Below, in pieces: positions 5,139 through 5,735 of a stretch of DNA of 5,735 nucleotides. The translations under genes and the position numbers were made by a program. Below the pieces are notes generated by a model that saw only the letters and a list, made by a program, of their open reading frames with translations, had not been told where the DNA came from and made no database searches. Every line of letters starts with the position of its first letter. Positions within the stretch are counted from its first letter, which is position 1. The DNA comes from Burkholderiales bacterium UBA954 (GTDB lineage: Bacteria; Pseudomonadota; Gammaproteobacteria; Burkholderiales; Burkholderiaceae_A): contig DBCQ01000016.1 of assembly GCA_002293155.1 (NCBI GenBank), forward strand, positions 6,871-12,605, given 5' to 3'.

Positions 5139-5735
5139 TTACTCTGCACAAATGCGCTCAAAGAACTGATAGCGCTTTAGCTTTTCATCATCGAGCGTAA
5201 CGCCGAGGCCTGTCGCGTGGGGGATTGTTAAGCGCCCACTCGTTAGATCAAGCTTATGGGTCACGATGTCGTCGCTGGTTTTGATCGGGCCAACGCACTC
5301 CAAACCTGATAAAACCGCCCGACTTGTGCTGGCAAGAAGTATTTCTGCCATCGTATTGATGCCCAATCCGAAACCATGGCCAATGACAACGCCAAGGCCC
5401 GCCGCCTCTGCGGTTGCCAACATCCGCGATGTCCTGAGAAAACCGCCCTGCTTCATGACCTTCAGCTTGACGATATCGGCCGATCCCATCTGAATAATCT
5501 TAATAAGGCTCGCAAAATCAGTGATGGATTCATCCGCCATAATGGGAATGTTGACTGCCTTGCGGACTTGCCGAAGTCCCTCAAAATCATCAGCAGCAAC
5601 TGGCTGCTCCATCAGTTCGAGGTTGTAAGGCTCAAGCATTTTTCCAAGCGCGATCGCCTGATCCACGGTGTAACCCGCATTCGCATCCACCCGAATTTTA
5701 AAGTTCGGGTCGGTCGCACGACGAACCGCAGCAAC
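5139..5735 (-). CDS. Enolase-superfamily enzyme, muconate-lactonizing/mandelate-racemase group (C-terminal part, partial)
   Basis: The 198 visible C-terminal residues form the second half of the enolase-superfamily TIM barrel; the start and the N-terminal capping domain lie beyond the right edge. Numbering from the window edge, the three metal ligands are recognisable: Asp17 in RVDANAG, Glu43 in LMEQPV, and the ADES motif at 67-70. The sixth-strand motif KLKVMKQGG (90-98) supplies a Lys at 92 in the position typical of the MLE subgroup. GHGFGLGINTMAEI (119-132) is the seventh-strand region, and GLGVTLDDEKL (176-186) is the usual C-terminal element. These enzymes abstract the alpha-proton of a carboxylate to racemise, cycloisomerise or dehydrate it. 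A GTG at 5690 could look like a start but lies inside the catalytic DAN motif and is not credible. It converges on the TTT operon and may process the imported compound. The precise reaction is unknown. Confidence 0.92.
   Translation of the reverse strand, partial: VAAVRRATDPNFKIRVDANAGYTVDQAIALGKMLEPYNLELMEQPVAADDFEGLRQVRKAVNIPIMADESITDFASLIKIIQMGSADIVKLKVMKQGGFLRTSRMLATAEAAGLGVVIGHGFGLGINTMAEILLASTSRAVLSGLECVGPIKTSDDIVTHKLDLTSGRLTIPHATGLGVTLDDEKLKRYQFFERICAE

Overview
The window looks like a metabolic and transport locus from a Gram-negative proteobacterium, most likely a betaproteobacterium of the order Burkholderiales. The evidence is a complete tripartite tricarboxylate transporter (TTT) with a Bug-type periplasmic receptor, a family greatly expanded in that order, together with a GntR/FCD regulator and paired half-size CHR transporters. 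Base composition is only moderately GC-rich by eye, lower than typical Bordetella or Cupriavidus, so a free-living aquatic or uncultured relative is possible. The lineage is inferred from gene content, not measured.

Layout from left to right: (1) A GntR/FadR-type regulator on the + strand (36-671) fills the left edge. (2) It converges on, and shares stop-codon bases with, a two-gene minus-strand operon (1821 to 668) encoding two half-length chromate-transporter (CHR) family membrane proteins separated by 2 nt. (3) A divergent intergenic region (1822-1991) holds the control signals for the CHR pair (leftward) and the TTT receptor (rightward). It includes a perfect 14-bp palindrome that extends over the CHR start codon and a pair of interleaved inverted repeats with pseudoknot topology. 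(4) tctC, tctB and tctA follow on the + strand (1992-5099). A strong intrinsic terminator-like hairpin lies between the receptor gene and the two membrane-subunit genes. (5) After a short hairpin-bearing gap, the 3' end of an enolase-superfamily gene of the muconate-lactonizing/mandelate-racemase group enters convergently on the minus strand and runs off the right edge.

The simplest reading is a locus for import and catabolism of a carboxylate or sugar-acid-like compound. The Bug receptor captures the ligand in the periplasm, TctA/TctB import it with an ion gradient, and the enolase-superfamily enzyme acts on a carboxylate by alpha-proton abstraction. The GntR/FCD protein is a plausible ligand-responsive repressor. 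The substrate cannot be read from the sequence, and co-regulation of the CHR pair with the TTT genes is inferred only from arrangement. No RNA genes, mobile elements or CRISPR arrays were seen. The genes are recognisable families. The least explained part is the 170-bp divergent control region, especially the possible structured leader of the CHR operon.
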